Positions 18,637-29,004 of a stretch of DNA of 64,000 bases are shown piece after piece. The stretch is from positions 930,001 through 994,000 of the forward strand of contig NZ_CP041742.1 in assembly GCF_007556775.1 (NCBI RefSeq), read 5' to 3'. The notes under the pieces are model-generated. The model ran no database searches. It saw nothing but the letters and a program-made list of their open reading frames with translations, and was not told where the DNA came from. The first letter of the stretch is position 1, and each line of letters begins with the position of its first letter. The DNA comes from Lysobacter lycopersici (GTDB taxonomy: Bacteria > Pseudomonadota > Gammaproteobacteria > Xanthomonadales > Xanthomonadaceae). A program made the position numbers and the translations under genes.

Positions 18637-19488
18637 TGAGCGCTTCCCTGTATGCATCGCGTCGCGCCAAGAACCTCGTCGCGCAAACGCTGGCGACCGC
18701 CGCCGCGGTGTTCGGGCTGTTCTGGCTGGTGTGGATCGTGTGGACCACGCTGCGCTACGGCATTTCCTCGATCAACACCGCGCTGTTCACCCAGATGACG
18801 CCGCCCCCGGGCGAAACCGGCGGCATGCTCAACGCCTTCTTCGGCAGCGCGCTGATGAGCCTGCTCGGCGTCGCCCTGGGCGCGCCCGTCGGCGTGCTCG
18901 CCGGCACCTTCCTCGCCGAATACGCCGGCAGCGGCTGGTCGCGGCGCCTGTGCGACGCGGTGCGCTTCGTCAACGACATCCTGCTGTCGGCGCCGTCGAT
19001 CGTGCTCGGCCTGTTCGTGTACACGCTGGTGGTTGCGCGCATGGGCCACTTCTCGGCGCTGGCCGGCGGGATTTCGCTCGCCTTCATCGTGCTACCGGTG
19101 GTGGTGCGCACCACCGACGAAATGCTGCGGCTGGTACCGGCGCAGATGCGCGAAGCCGCGCTCTCGCTCGGCGTGCCGCAGTGGAAGGTGATCGTGCAGG
19201 TGCTGTACCGCGTCTCGCTGCCGGGCATCGCCACCGGCATCCTGCTCGCGCTGGCGCGCATCAGCGGCGAAACCGCGCCGTTGCTGTTCACCGCGCTCAA
19301 CAACCAGTACTGGACCACCGACCTGCTGGCGCCGATGGCGAACGTGCCGGTGGTGATCTTCCAGTACGCGATGAGCCCTTACGACAGCTGGCACAGCCTG
19401 GCCTGGGCCGGCGCCTTCGTGCTCACGCTGTTCGTGTTGCTGGTCAGCCTCGCCGCGCGCGCCATCGTCGCGCGCAACCGGGTCAGCC

Positions 19489-19496
<8 letters not shown>
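18636..19496 (+). CDS. pstA: Phosphate ABC transporter permease PstA
   Basis: Second permease of the Pst importer; 286 residues, six predicted helices. The coupling loop [20 protein letters not shown] is typical of PstA, followed by [14 protein letters not shown]. Start overlaps the pstC stop; end overlaps the pstB start by 8 nt. All spacing indicates one translationally coupled unit. Confidence 0.96.
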
Positions 19497-20333
<837 letters not shown>

Positions 20334-20334
<1 letters not shown>

Positions 20335-21032
20335 TGAACGAACACAACCACATCGTCCAGAGCTACAACGCCGAGCAGCAGCGCCTGACCGACGAGATCA
20401 TGCGCATGGGCGAAATGGCCGCGTCGCAGCTCGAGGCCGCGCTGGACGTGGTCGAACGCCGCGACGACAAGGCCGCCGCGCGCATCGTCGCCAACGACGA
20501 CGCGATCGACGCGCTGGAGAAGGAAATCAGCCACGACGTGATGAAGCTTGCGCTGCGCGGCCCGCTCGCCACCGACCTGCGCATCATCCTCGCCGCGGTG
20601 CGCATCGCCTCGGACATCGAGCGCATCGGCGACTACGCCGCGAACGTGGCCAAGCGCACCCAGACCCTGAACCTGACGCCGCCGCTGCCGCAGGCGCTCG
20701 GCTTGCGCGCGCTCGGCACGCTGGCGCTGCGCCAGGTGCGCGACGCGATGGTCGCCTACCGCGACCTCGACGCCGCCGCCGCGCTGCAGGTGCGCGATCG
20801 CGATGCGGAGCTCGATGCGCAGTACACCGCGCTGTTCCGCGAACTGCTGACGTACATGATGGAAGACGCGCACAGCATCACCCCGTGCACGCACCTGCTG
20901 TTCATGGCCAAGAACCTCGAGCGCATCGGCGACCACGCGACCAACATCGCCGAGAACACCTGGTTCCGCGTCAACGGCGACGCACCGCTGCCGCCGCGCG
21001 ACAAGCGCGACGGCACCATCGATCCGCCGTAA
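20334..21032 (+). CDS. phoU: Phosphate signalling regulator PhoU
   Basis: Links Pst transport to the PhoR/PhoB two-component system, repressing the Pho regulon when phosphate is ample. It has 232 residues in two tandem three-helix units. The metal-binding repeats are [18 protein letters not shown] in the first unit and [20 protein letters not shown] in the second. Last gene of the Pst operon; phoB and phoR are not in the window. Confidence 0.96.
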
Positions 21033-21076
21033 CCGGCCGTCGATCCGGCGCACCGGCGTCTGCTAGTCTGGCGCCG

Positions 21077-21730
21077 ATGACCGACGCCGTCCCCACCTCC
21101 TCCGCAGCGCCGCCTGTCGTGCGGCCGATGTCCGAGCGTTTCCGCGGCTTCCTGCCGGTGGTGGTGGACGTGGAAACCGGCGGCTTCGACTGGAACCGGC
21201 ACGCGCTGCTGGAAATCGCCGCGATCCCGATCGAGATCGACGAAGCCGGCAGGCTCGTTCCCGGCGAAGTCGCCTGCGCGCACGTCGAACCGGCGCCCGG
21301 CACCGAGATCGACCCGAAGTCGCTGGAAGTCACCGGCATCGTGCTCGACCACCCGTTCCGCCTCGCCAAGCCCGAAAAGGAGGCGCTGGAATACGTGTTC
21401 GCGCCGGTGCGCGCGGCGATCCGCAAGCACAACTGCCAGCGCGCGATCCTGGTCGGGCACAACGCGCACTTCGACCTCAACTTCCTCAACGCCGCGGTCG
21501 CGCGCACCCAGCACAAGCGCAATCCGTTCCATCCTTTCAGCGTGTTCGACACCGTCACGCTGGCCGGCGTCGCCTACGGCCAGACCGTGCTCGCGCGCGC
21601 GGTGCACGCCGCCGGGCTCGCATGGGACAGCACGCAGGCGCATTCGGCGGTGTACGACACCGAGCGCACCGCCGAGCTGTTCTGCACCATCGCGAACGCG
21701 TGGTCGAATCGAGCGATCGACACGCAGTAG
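21077..21730 (+). CDS. rnt: Ribonuclease T
   Basis: 3'-5' exoribonuclease that trims tRNA and stable RNA ends. It has 217 residues. DEDDh residues are visible: VDVETGG (Asp31, Glu33), HNAHFDLNF, and [11 protein letters not shown] with the final His and Asp. The start at 21077 has no SD; TAGTCT lies 7 nt before it, which suggests a leaderless transcript with its own promoter after phoU. Confidence 0.95.
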   Translation: MTDAVPTSSAAPPVVRPMSERFRGFLPVVVDVETGGFDWNRHALLEIAAIPIEIDEAGRLVPGEVACAHVEPAPGTEIDPKSLEVTGIVLDHPFRLAKPEKEALEYVFAPVRAAIRKHNCQRAILVGHNAHFDLNFLNAAVARTQHKRNPFHPFSVFDTVTLAGVAYGQTVLARAVHAAGLAWDSTQAHSAVYDTERTAELFCTIANAWSNRAIDTQ

Positions 21731-21861
21731 GAGCGCTCTCGAGCGCGACCCACGCAATCCCCGTGGGAGCGACGGAAGTCGCGACGGCACGCAGATCGAT
21801 CATGCGATGCCGCTTCCGATCGATGTTCCCGCGACAATCGGTCGCGACTTCCGTCGCTCCC
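21728..21861. repeat. Palindromic repeat, family C (GGGAGCGACGGAAGTCGCGAC)
   Basis: A 21-bp perfect inverted repeat, 21765-21785 with 21841-21861, separated by 55 bp. A diverged half unit (TAGGAGCGCTCTCGAGCGCGAC) lies at 21728-21749 over the rnt stop. Each arm can also fold on itself (GCGAC...GTCGC), the REP design. Confidence 0.85.
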
Positions 21862-21875
21862 GCATTCGTCACCGG

Positions 21876-22142
21876 CTACGCCGAGGCCTGCGACCCCTTG
21901 CGGAACGTGCGCACGATGCCGTACAGGCTGATCACGATCCAGGCGCCTTCCAACAGCAACACCGGGAAATTGAATTTCCCGACAAGCGAGACCAGCACAC
22001 CGGCCGCGCCCAGCAGGTTGAGCAACTGGTAGGCCAGGCGATTGCCATGGATCTTGCCGGCCTGCAACAGGAAAAACGCGCCCAGCACCATCAGCGTGCC
22101 GAGGATGCCGATCCAGTCGTACCACTGCAGGTCCAAGTTCAT
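21876..22142 (-). CDS. Small three-helix membrane protein (CBU_0592-like)
   Basis: An 88-residue protein with three hydrophobic helices: IGILGTLMVLGAFFLLQAGK, LLNLLGAAGVLVSLVG and VLLLEGAWIVISLYGIV. The spacing and the YQLLNLLGA motif resemble the CBU_0592 family of unknown function. The start at 22142 is chosen for hydrophobic onset (MNLDLQWYDW); GGGGAGAAGG precedes it. It follows rlmB on the same strand with a 16-bp gap. Confidence 0.7.
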   Translation of the reverse strand: MNLDLQWYDWIGILGTLMVLGAFFLLQAGKIHGNRLAYQLLNLLGAAGVLVSLVGKFNFPVLLLEGAWIVISLYGIVRTFRKGSQASA

Positions 22143-22158
22143 CGCCTTCTCCCCTCGA

Positions 22159-22911
22159 TCATTTCGATTGACGTTGCCGCACGGCTTCGAACAGCGCGAT
22201 GCCGGTGGCGACGGAGACATTCAGGCTTTCGAATCCGCCCGGCATCGGGATCTTCACCAGCTGGTCGCAGTTGTCGCGCGTCAGCCGGCGCATGCCTTCG
22301 CTTTCGCTGCCCATCACCAGCGCGACGTTGCCGCGCAGGTCGAGCGCGTACAGCGACGCATCCGCTTCGCCGGCGAAACCGTAGATCCACACGCCCGCCT
22401 TCTGCAGGTCGCGCAGCGTGCGCGAAAGATTGGTCACGCTGAACACCGGCAGCGTGTCCGCGGCACCGGCCGAGGTCTTGCGCACGGTCGCATTGACCTG
22501 CACCGCCTTGTCCTTGGGGAACACCACCGCGGTCGCGCCCGCCGCCGCCGCGCTGCGCAGGCAGGCGCCGAGGTTGTGCGGATCCTGCACGCCATCGAGG
22601 ACGAGGACCAGCGCCTTGCCTTCCGCGGCTTCGATCAACGCGGGGAGTTCGTGTTCGTCCCAGGTCTTCGCCGCGGCATAGCGCGCCGCCGCGCCCTGGT
22701 GGCGCAATCCGCCGGCGACCCCGTCCAGCGCCTGCTGCGCGACCCGGCGCACGTCGATGCCGAACCGCCGCGCCTGCTGTTCGAGCTCGCCGATGCGCGG
22801 ATTCTTCCCGCCGGCTTCCAGCAGCACTTCGCGCACGTGTTCGGCATCGTGTTCGAGCGTGGAAGCGACCGCGTTGAGGCCGACGATCCATTGGGCGGAT
22901 TTGTTGGTCAT
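22159..22911 (-). CDS. rlmB: 23S rRNA (guanosine-2251-2'-O)-methyltransferase RlmB
   Basis: SPOUT-class methyltransferase of 250 residues. N-terminal L30e-like substrate-binding domain (GLNAVASTLEHDAEHVREV), then knotted catalytic domain with DGVQDPHNLGACLRSA, MGSESEGMRRL and SLNVSVATGIALFEA, which carry the SAM- and RNA-binding residues. CACAAT lies 6 nt before the ATG without SD. Probably co-transcribed with rnr upstream, as rnr-rlmB is a common pair, but a repeat separates them. Confidence 0.96.
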   Translation of the reverse strand: MTNKSAQWIVGLNAVASTLEHDAEHVREVLLEAGGKNPRIGELEQQARRFGIDVRRVAQQALDGVAGGLRHQGAAARYAAAKTWDEHELPALIEAAEGKALVLVLDGVQDPHNLGACLRSAAAAGATAVVFPKDKAVQVNATVRKTSAGAADTLPVFSVTNLSRTLRDLQKAGVWIYGFAGEADASLYALDLRGNVALVMGSESEGMRRLTRDNCDQLVKIPMPGGFESLNVSVATGIALFEAVRQRQSK

Positions 22912-22938
22912 GCGTGAATTGTGCCTGAGCGTTTGCTT

Positions 22939-22986
22939 TCCCTCTCCCCTTGCGGGAGAGGGTGCCCGAAGGGCGGGAGAGGGGGA
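22939..22986. repeat. Palindromic intergenic repeat, family A
   Basis: CCCTCTCCC (22940-22948), loop CTTGC, GGGAGAGGG (22954-22962), followed by GCCCGAAGGGC and GGGAGAGGG. It lies between rnr and rlmB on the minus strand, just after the rnr stop. Confidence 0.8.
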
Positions 22987-22996
22987 AAACCGAGAC

Positions 22997-25423
22997 TCAA
23001 TACTTCTGCTTCACCCGCTTCGCCGGCTTGCCGCGTTCCGGCAACGGCTTCGCCGGCCCCTCGTCGTCGACCAGGCGGAAATCGATCTTGCGTTCCTCCA
23101 CGCTGGCCTTGAGCACGACGATGCGCACGCGGTCGCCGAGCCGGTATTCGAGGCCGCGACGTTCGCCGGTCAGGGTCTTGCGCACCGCATCGAAATGGTA
23201 GAAGTCGCGCGGCAGCTGGGTCACATGCACAAGGCCGTTGACCTTGGATTCGTCGAGCTCGATGAACAGGCCGAAGCTGGTGACGCCGCTGATCGTGCCG
23301 TCGAACTCCTTGCCGACATGGCCTTCCATCCACGCCGCGCGGTAACGCTCGTCCACTTCGCGCTGGGCTTCGTCGGCGCGGCGCGAACGCTCCGAACATT
23401 GCAGCGACAGGCTGGCCATCGCGTGCGGCGAATAGGCGTAGGTTCCCGGCTTGCCGCCGGCCAGCGCGTGCTTGATCGCGCGATGCACCAGCAGGTCCGG
23501 ATAGCGCCGGATCGGCGAGGTGAAATGCGCGTAGGCCTCGAGCGCAAGGCCGAAATGGCCGATGTTGTCGGGCGCATACACCGCCAGCGACTGGCTGCGC
23601 AGGATCACCGATTCCAGCAGGGTCGCATCGGGGCGTTCGCGGATTTTTTCCAGCAGCGCGCGAAAGTCCTTCGGCTTCACCTTCGCCCACGGCGGCAGGC
23701 GCAGCGCGAATTCCTTGAGGAACTCCTCCAGGTCCGCGTACTTCGATTCCGGCGGCTTGTCGTGGTCGCGGTACGGCGCGGGAATGCCGGATTCGAGCAG
23801 GAACAGCGCGGCCTGCACGTTGGCCGCGATCATGCATTCCTCGATCAGCTTGTGCGCGTCGTTGCGCTGGAGCATGCCAGCCTGCGTCACCACGCCCTTC
23901 GCGTCCAGCACGAAGCGCACTTCGCCGCTCTCGAACTCGATCGCGCCGCGCTTGGTCCGCGCCTTGTCCAGCAGCCGATACAACTGGTGCAGGCGCTGCA
24001 CCTGCGGCAGCAGCGAACCGATCTTGGCCAGCGCGGCGCCGTGTTCGTCCTCGGGAATGCCCTCGCCCACCCCGTTCCACACGTCGGTGTAGGTCAGGCG
24101 CGCATGCGAATGCATCACCGCTTCGTAGAAGCGCGATTCGCGGACTATGCCGTCGCGCCCCACCTGCATGTCGCAGCAGAAGCACAGCCGGTCCACCTTC
24201 GGGTTCAGCGAGCAGATGCCGTTGCTCAGCGTCTCCGGCAGCATCGGCACCACGAAGCCGGGGAAATACACCGATGTCGCGCGCAGTTGCGCCTCGTCGT
24301 CGAGCGCCGTTCCGGGGCGCACGTAGTGCGAGACGTCGGCGATCGCGACGATCAGGCGGAAGCCGTCCTTGTTCGGTTCGCACCAGACCGCGTCGTCGAA
24401 ATCCTTGGCGTCCTCGCCATCGATGGTGATGAGCGGCACGCCGCGCAGGTCCACGCGCCCGGCGATGTCCGCGGGCTGCACGTCCAGCGGCACCGCGGTT
24501 GCCTGCGCCAGCACTTCCGGCGAAAACTCGTGCGGAATGTCGTGGCCGTGGATCGCGGCCTCCACCGCCTGCGACGCGGTGAGCTTGTCGCCCAGCACCG
24601 CCAGCACGCGCCCGATCGGCGGCCGGTGCGCGTCCTGCGGCGTGGTGATCTCGGCGACCACCAGTTGCCCGTTGCGCGCATCGTTGCAGCCGTCGGCGGG
24701 GATCATCACGTTGCGCTGGATGCGCTTGTCGTCCGGAACGACATAACCGATGCCCGCTTCCTCGGTGTAGCGACCGATCAACCGGCTCAGGCGACGTTCG
24801 AGCACTTCGACGATGGTGCCTTCGCGCCGGCCACGGTGGTCCACGCCGCTGACGCTGGCGAGCACGCGGTCGCCGTGCATCGCCTTGCGCATTTCGAACG
24901 GCGACAGGAACAGGTCGTCGCCGCCGCCGCTGTCCGGCCGCAGGAAACCGAAACCATCCGGGTTCGCGATCACCGTGCCGGCGACCAGGTCCGCGCGTTC
25001 GGCCGGCACGTAGCCGCCGCGGCGGTTCTGCAGCAACTGGCCGTCGCGCAGCATCGCGGCGAGGCGCTTTTCCAGCGCGTCGAAACGTTCCGGCGCGGTC
25101 AGCGCCAGTTTCCGTGCCAGCGCATCGGCATCCATTGGCCCGTCGCTGGCGGCGAGGATCTGCAGGATCATCTCGCGGCTGGCGATGGGCTGCGCGTAGC
25201 GCTGCGCCTCGCGTTCGGCATGCGGATCGGAGCGCGGGGGTGTCCGTGGCGGTGCGGATGGGCGGCCGCGGGACGGCGGCGAAGCCGGCAACTCCGGCAT
25301 CCACGGTGGTCGGGTCGCGGCCGGTTTCGGCTTCCTGCCCCCCTGCGCCGGCTTGCCTGGCGACTTCGACTTGGCGGGAGGATTGCCGCGGCTGCCGCCG
25401 CGCTTGCCGGGTGGCTTGCTCAT
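22997..25423 (-). CDS. rnr: Ribonuclease R
   Basis: Processive 3'-5' exoribonuclease of structured RNA. It has 808 residues: a Lys/Pro-rich N-terminal extension (~70), cold-shock domains (ADLVAGTVIANPDGFGFL), the RNB catalytic core with ITIDGEDAKDFDDAVW, and a C-terminal S1 domain (GTISGVTSFGLFIELDE) with a basic tail (PERGKPAKRVKQKY). Start 25423 is preferred over an upstream ATG (25453): TACCAT lies 6 nt before it, and the longer form would overlap the tRNA promoter. It diverges from tRNA-Leu. Confidence 0.96.
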   Translation of the reverse strand: MSKPPGKRGGSRGNPPAKSKSPGKPAQGGRKPKPAATRPPWMPELPASPPSRGRPSAPPRTPPRSDPHAEREAQRYAQPIASREMILQILAASDGPMDADALARKLALTAPERFDALEKRLAAMLRDGQLLQNRRGGYVPAERADLVAGTVIANPDGFGFLRPDSGGGDDLFLSPFEMRKAMHGDRVLASVSGVDHRGRREGTIVEVLERRLSRLIGRYTEEAGIGYVVPDDKRIQRNVMIPADGCNDARNGQLVVAEITTPQDAHRPPIGRVLAVLGDKLTASQAVEAAIHGHDIPHEFSPEVLAQATAVPLDVQPADIAGRVDLRGVPLITIDGEDAKDFDDAVWCEPNKDGFRLIVAIADVSHYVRPGTALDDEAQLRATSVYFPGFVVPMLPETLSNGICSLNPKVDRLCFCCDMQVGRDGIVRESRFYEAVMHSHARLTYTDVWNGVGEGIPEDEHGAALAKIGSLLPQVQRLHQLYRLLDKARTKRGAIEFESGEVRFVLDAKGVVTQAGMLQRNDAHKLIEECMIAANVQAALFLLESGIPAPYRDHDKPPESKYADLEEFLKEFALRLPPWAKVKPKDFRALLEKIRERPDATLLESVILRSQSLAVYAPDNIGHFGLALEAYAHFTSPIRRYPDLLVHRAIKHALAGGKPGTYAYSPHAMASLSLQCSERSRRADEAQREVDERYRAAWMEGHVGKEFDGTISGVTSFGLFIELDESKVNGLVHVTQLPRDFYHFDAVRKTLTGERRGLEYRLGDRVRIVVLKASVEERKIDFRLVDDEGPAKPLPERGKPAKRVKQKY

Positions 25424-25446
25424 GCGGGCATGGTACAGGCTGCGCG

Positions 25447-25475
25447 TTGACAAGCATGGCCGCCATGCCCAGAAT
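25447..25475 (+). promoter_or_regulatory. Promoter of tRNA-Leu
   Basis: Perfect -35 TTGACA (25447-25452), 17-bp spacer, -10 CAGAAT (25470-25475). The predicted start near 25482 gives a leader of about 8 nt before the mature tRNA. The -35 region runs back-to-back with the rnr start region. Confidence 0.75.
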
Positions 25476-25489
25476 GCGCGGCCTTGACC

Positions 25490-25574
<85 letters not shown>

Positions 25575-25591
25575 ACGGTCAAGCACACGGA

Positions 25592-25614
25592 CCCTCGCGC
25601 AAGCGGGGGTTTTT
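25592..25614 (+). terminator. Terminator of tRNA-Leu
   Basis: CCCTCGC (25592-25598), GCAA tetraloop, GCGGGGG (25603-25609; one T-G pair), then five T. Confidence 0.88.
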
Positions 25615-25624
25615 CGTTCCGGGG

Positions 25625-25993
25625 CTAGAACATCCCGAGCGCGTTCGGCGAATCCTTCGGGATCTCCTGGCCGATGTCCCACATCTCCACGATCCGGCCG
25701 GCTTCGAAGCGCAGGATGTGCACGACCGCGACTTCCACGCCGGCATCCGCGCGGACCAGGTGCGACAGCACCGCGACGCGATCGCCGCCATCGACGACCT
25801 GTTTCGGTTCGAACGCCTTGTTCGGTTCCTTCGCGGCGCTCTGTTCCATCGCCAGCAGCAGCGATTCGCGGTCGCCGGGGAACCAGGCGTTGTGGTGGAC
25901 GAAGCCGGCGGCGACGTGGCGTTCGTAAGCATCGCGCACCTCACCATGCGCGCACATCCGCAGGAAGGCGACGGCAATCTCGGGGTTCTCCAT
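25625..25993 (-). CDS. SnoaL-like / NTF2-fold protein
   Basis: 122 residues with the NTF2-like pattern: an N-terminal helix (FLRMCAHGEVRDAYERHVA), a central HHNAWFPGDRESLLLAM, and C-terminal strands VVHILRFEAGRIVEMWDIGQ. Resembles SnoaL-like polyketide cyclase/isomerase proteins predicted as hydrolases; substrate unknown. SD AAGGAG is 7 nt before ATG 25993. Converges on the tRNA terminator; divergent from rnk. Confidence 0.8.
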   Translation of the reverse strand: MENPEIAVAFLRMCAHGEVRDAYERHVAAGFVHHNAWFPGDRESLLLAMEQSAAKEPNKAFEPKQVVDGGDRVAVLSHLVRADAGVEVAVVHILRFEAGRIVEMWDIGQEIPKDSPNALGMF

Positions 25994-26155
25994 CGCAGGC
26001 TCCTTGTTCGTCGATCCACGGACGATACCGCTTCCGCCGAAAGCGGGCGTCACGGCTTGCCCCGGCCCGGGTTCGCGGCTAACGTGTCCGGCATTCCATT
26101 CACCAGCGGGCGACGCGCAAGCCGCGCCGCCCGTTTGCTTATGCAGGAGACGGAA

Positions 26156-26587
26156 ATGAACGCCACCTCCACCCGACGCCCGCCGCTGCTGCTGTCGCGG
26201 CTGGATGTCGAACGCATCGAGGCGCTGCTCGAGCAGCCGCAGTTCCGCGGCCTCAACACCGATGCGTTGCGCGGCGAACTCGAACGCGCCGACGTTGTGG
26301 AACCGGCTGCGGTGCCGGCGGACGTGATGACGATGAACTCCACCGCGCGCGTTCGCGTGGACGATGCCGAACTCGGCGCCCATGAACACGAATTGACGCT
26401 GGTGTACCCGCGCGACGCCGACGGCAGCGCGCACAAGGTGTCCGTGCTGGCGCCGGTGGGAAGCGCCCTGCTCGGCCTGCGCGTGGGCGAGGCGATCGAC
26501 TGGCCGATGCCCGGCGGGCGCACGGCCCGCCTCGAAGTGCTGGCGATCCACTTCCAGCCCGAGGCCGCGGGCGAATTGCACCGCTGA
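26156..26587 (+). CDS. rnk: Nucleoside diphosphate kinase regulator Rnk
   Basis: GreA/GreB-like regulator that lacks the RNA-polymerase secondary-channel coiled coil. It has 143 residues: a short helical N-terminal part (LSRLDVERIEALLEQPQFRG) and the GreA/B C-terminal FKBP-like domain (VMTMNSTARVRV, ELTLVYPRDAD, LGLRVGEAIDWPMPGG). SD AGGAGA precedes ATG 26156. Monocistronic, 39 bp before parC. Confidence 0.88.
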   Translation: MNATSTRRPPLLLSRLDVERIEALLEQPQFRGLNTDALRGELERADVVEPAAVPADVMTMNSTARVRVDDAELGAHEHELTLVYPRDADGSAHKVSVLAPVGSALLGLRVGEAIDWPMPGGRTARLEVLAIHFQPEAAGELHR

Positions 26588-26626
26588 TCCACGCCGTCCG
26601 GCGGGCCGCGGACGTAAACTGCGCGG

Positions 26627-28873
26627 ATGAACGACGACAGCATCCGCACCGCCTTCCACGGCTACGAACAGATCCCGCTGCGCGAGTACGCCGAGCGCGC
26701 CTACCTCGACTACTCGATGTACGTGGTGCTGGACCGCGCCCTGCCCTTCATCGGCGACGGGCTCAAGCCGGTGCAGCGCCGCATCGTGTATGCCATGAGC
26801 GAACTCGGGCTCGCCGCGTCCGCCAAGCCGAAGAAATCCGCGCGCACCGTCGGCGACGTCATCGGCAAGTACCACCCGCACGGCGACAGCGCCTGCTACG
26901 AAGCGCTGGTGCTGATGGCGCAGCCCTTTTCCTACCGCTATCCGCTGATCGACGGCCAGGGCAACTTCGGTTCCAGCGACGATCCCAAGTCGTTCGCGGC
27001 GATGCGCTATACCGAATCCAAGCTCACGCCCATCGCCGAAGTGCTGCTCGGCGAACTCGGCCAGGGCACGGTCGACTGGACGCCGAACTTCGACGGCACG
27101 CTGGAGGAACCGACATGGCTGCCGGCGCGCCTGCCGCACCTGCTGTTGAACGGCACCACCGGCATCGCGGTGGGCATGGCCACCGACGTGCCGCCGCACA
27201 ACCTGCGCGAAGTCGTCGATGCCTGCGTGCACCTGCTCGACAACCCGAACGCGACCGTGCGCGAGCTGTGCGAATTCGTGCGCGGCCCGGATTACCCGAC
27301 TGCCGCGGAAATCATCACCCCGACCGCGGACCTCCTGGCGATGTACGAAACCGGCATCGGCAACGTGCGCGCCCGTGGTGTGTTCGTGAAGGAACACGCG
27401 AACATCGTGGTGACGCAGCTTCCGTACCAGGTCTCGCCGAGCAAGGTGATCGAACAGATCGCCACGCAGATGCGCGCGAAGAAACTGCCCTGGCTGGAGG
27501 ACATCCGCGACGAATCCGACCACGCCAACCCGACCCGCATCGTGCTGGTGCCGCGCAGCAACCGTGTCGATGCCGAACAGCTGATGGGCCACCTGTTCGC
27601 CACCACCGACCTCGAGAAGAGCTACCGCGCCAACTTCAACGTGATCGGCCTCGACGGCCGCCCGCAGGTCAAGCACCTCAAGCTGTTCCTGTCCGAATGG
27701 CTGGCGTTCCGCCAGGACACGGTCACGCGCCGCCTGAAATACCGCCTGGAGAAAGTGGAACGCCGCCTGCACCTGCTCGAAGGCCTGCTGGTCGCGTTCC
27801 TGAACCTCGACGAGGTGATCCGCATCATCCGCACCGAGGACGAACCGAAGGATGCGTTGATCGCGCGTTTCGAGCTCAGCGAGGAACAGGCCGACTACAT
27901 CCTCGAAACCAAGCTCAAGCAACTCGCGCGGCTGGAGGAAATGAAGATCCGCGGCGAGCAGGACGAACTCGATTCCGAACGCGACCGCCTGATCGCGAGG
28001 CTGGATTCCAAGGCCAAGCTGAAGAAACTGGTGAAGGACGAACTGCTCGCCGACGCGAAGAAATTCGGCGATGCGCGCCGCTCGCCGCTGGTCGCACGCG
28101 AGGCCGCGCAGGCGCTGGCCGAAACCGAGCTCGTCGCCAGCGAACCTGTGACCGTCGTACTCAGTGAAAAAGGCTGGGTGCGCGCGGCCAAGGGCCACGA
28201 CATCGACGCCGCATCGCTCGGCTATCGCGAAGGCGACGCGCTGCTCGCCGCGACCAGGGGCCGCAGCACGCAGCAGGTCGCGTTCCTCGATTCCACTGGC
28301 CGCAGTTATTCCACCGCGGCGCACACCCTGCCCAGCGCTCGCGGCAACGGCGAACCGTTGACCGGGCGTTTCTCGCCGCCGGCGGGCGCGGCGTTCCAGG
28401 CATTGGCCAGCGGCGACAACGACGCGCGCTTCGTCATCGCATCGAGCCACGGCTACGGCTTCGTCACCCGTTTCGAAAATCTCACCGGCCGCAACAAGGC
28501 CGGCAAGGCGCTGCTCTCGCTCGGCGAAGGCGCGCGCGCGCTGCAACCGGCGGCGGTCAATGACATTGCCGCGGACCGCATCGTCGCGGTGACCAGCGCG
28601 GGGCACGTGCTCGCGTTCGCGTTGTCGGACTTGCCGGAACTCGACAAGGGCAAGGGCAACAAGATCATCGAGATCCCCAAGGCCAAGCGCGGCACCGAAC
28701 GCGTGGTCGCGGTCGCGGTGGTGCCGCCCGGCGGCAAGCTGCAGGTGAAATCCGGCAGCCGCACGATGACGCTGTCGTTCAGGGAACTCGACGATTACGT
28801 CGGCACGCGCGGCGCGCGCGGCGGGCTGTTGCCGCGCGGATGGCAGAAGGTGGATGGGCTTTCGGTTGAATAG
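26627..28873 (+). CDS. parC: DNA topoisomerase IV subunit A
   Basis: Type II topoisomerase subunit that decatenates daughter chromosomes with ParE. It has 748 residues. Catalytic Tyr128 is in [10 protein letters not shown]. The quinolone region [12 protein letters not shown] keeps Ser88 and Glu92 (E. coli Ser80, Glu84), i.e. the susceptible residues. A coiled-coil [21 protein letters not shown] and a C-terminal beta-propeller follow. Gap to ATG is leaderless-like: TAAACT lies 6 nt upstream, with no SD. parE is not in the window. Confidence 0.98.
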   Translation: MNDDSIRTAFHGYEQIPLREYAERAYLDYSMYVVLDRALPFIGDGLKPVQRRIVYAMSELGLAASAKPKKSARTVGDVIGKYHPHGDSACYEALVLMAQPFSYRYPLIDGQGNFGSSDDPKSFAAMRYTESKLTPIAEVLLGELGQGTVDWTPNFDGTLEEPTWLPARLPHLLLNGTTGIAVGMATDVPPHNLREVVDACVHLLDNPNATVRELCEFVRGPDYPTAAEIITPTADLLAMYETGIGNVRARGVFVKEHANIVVTQLPYQVSPSKVIEQIATQMRAKKLPWLEDIRDESDHANPTRIVLVPRSNRVDAEQLMGHLFATTDLEKSYRANFNVIGLDGRPQVKHLKLFLSEWLAFRQDTVTRRLKYRLEKVERRLHLLEGLLVAFLNLDEVIRIIRTEDEPKDALIARFELSEEQADYILETKLKQLARLEEMKIRGEQDELDSERDRLIARLDSKAKLKKLVKDELLADAKKFGDARRSPLVAREAAQALAETELVASEPVTVVLSEKGWVRAAKGHDIDAASLGYREGDALLAATRGRSTQQVAFLDSTGRSYSTAAHTLPSARGNGEPLTGRFSPPAGAAFQALASGDNDARFVIASSHGYGFVTRFENLTGRNKAGKALLSLGEGARALQPAAVNDIAADRIVAVTSAGHVLAFALSDLPELDKGKGNKIIEIPKAKRGTERVVAVAVVPPGGKLQVKSGSRTMTLSFRELDDYVGTRGARGGLLPRGWQKVDGLSVE

Positions 28874-29000
28874 CCCCTCTCCCGGCCTGCGGCCACCCTC
28901 TCCCTCGCAAGCGGGGAGAGGGAACATCAAAAACTCGATGCGCGGTTTTTCCCTCTCCCCTTTGTGGGAGAGGGTGCACCGAAGGGGCGGGAGAGGGGAA
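28873..29000. repeat. Two palindromic intergenic repeats, family A, in tandem
   Basis: First unit 28873-28922 (GCCCCTCTCCC ... CGGGGAGAGGG) and second 28946-29000 (CCCTCTCCC, loop, GGGAGAGGG, GGGGCGGGAGAGGGG). They start at the last base of the parC stop and end 4 nt before the tpm ATG. The terminal GAGAGGGG is the only purine-rich SD-like stretch ahead of tpm. Confidence 0.85.
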
Positions 29001-29004
29001 CTCC

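Noticed and set aside
26887-26910. Fluoroquinolone-resistance mutation in parC
   Set aside because: Ser88 and Glu92 (E. coli Ser80 and Glu84) are the normal susceptible residues.
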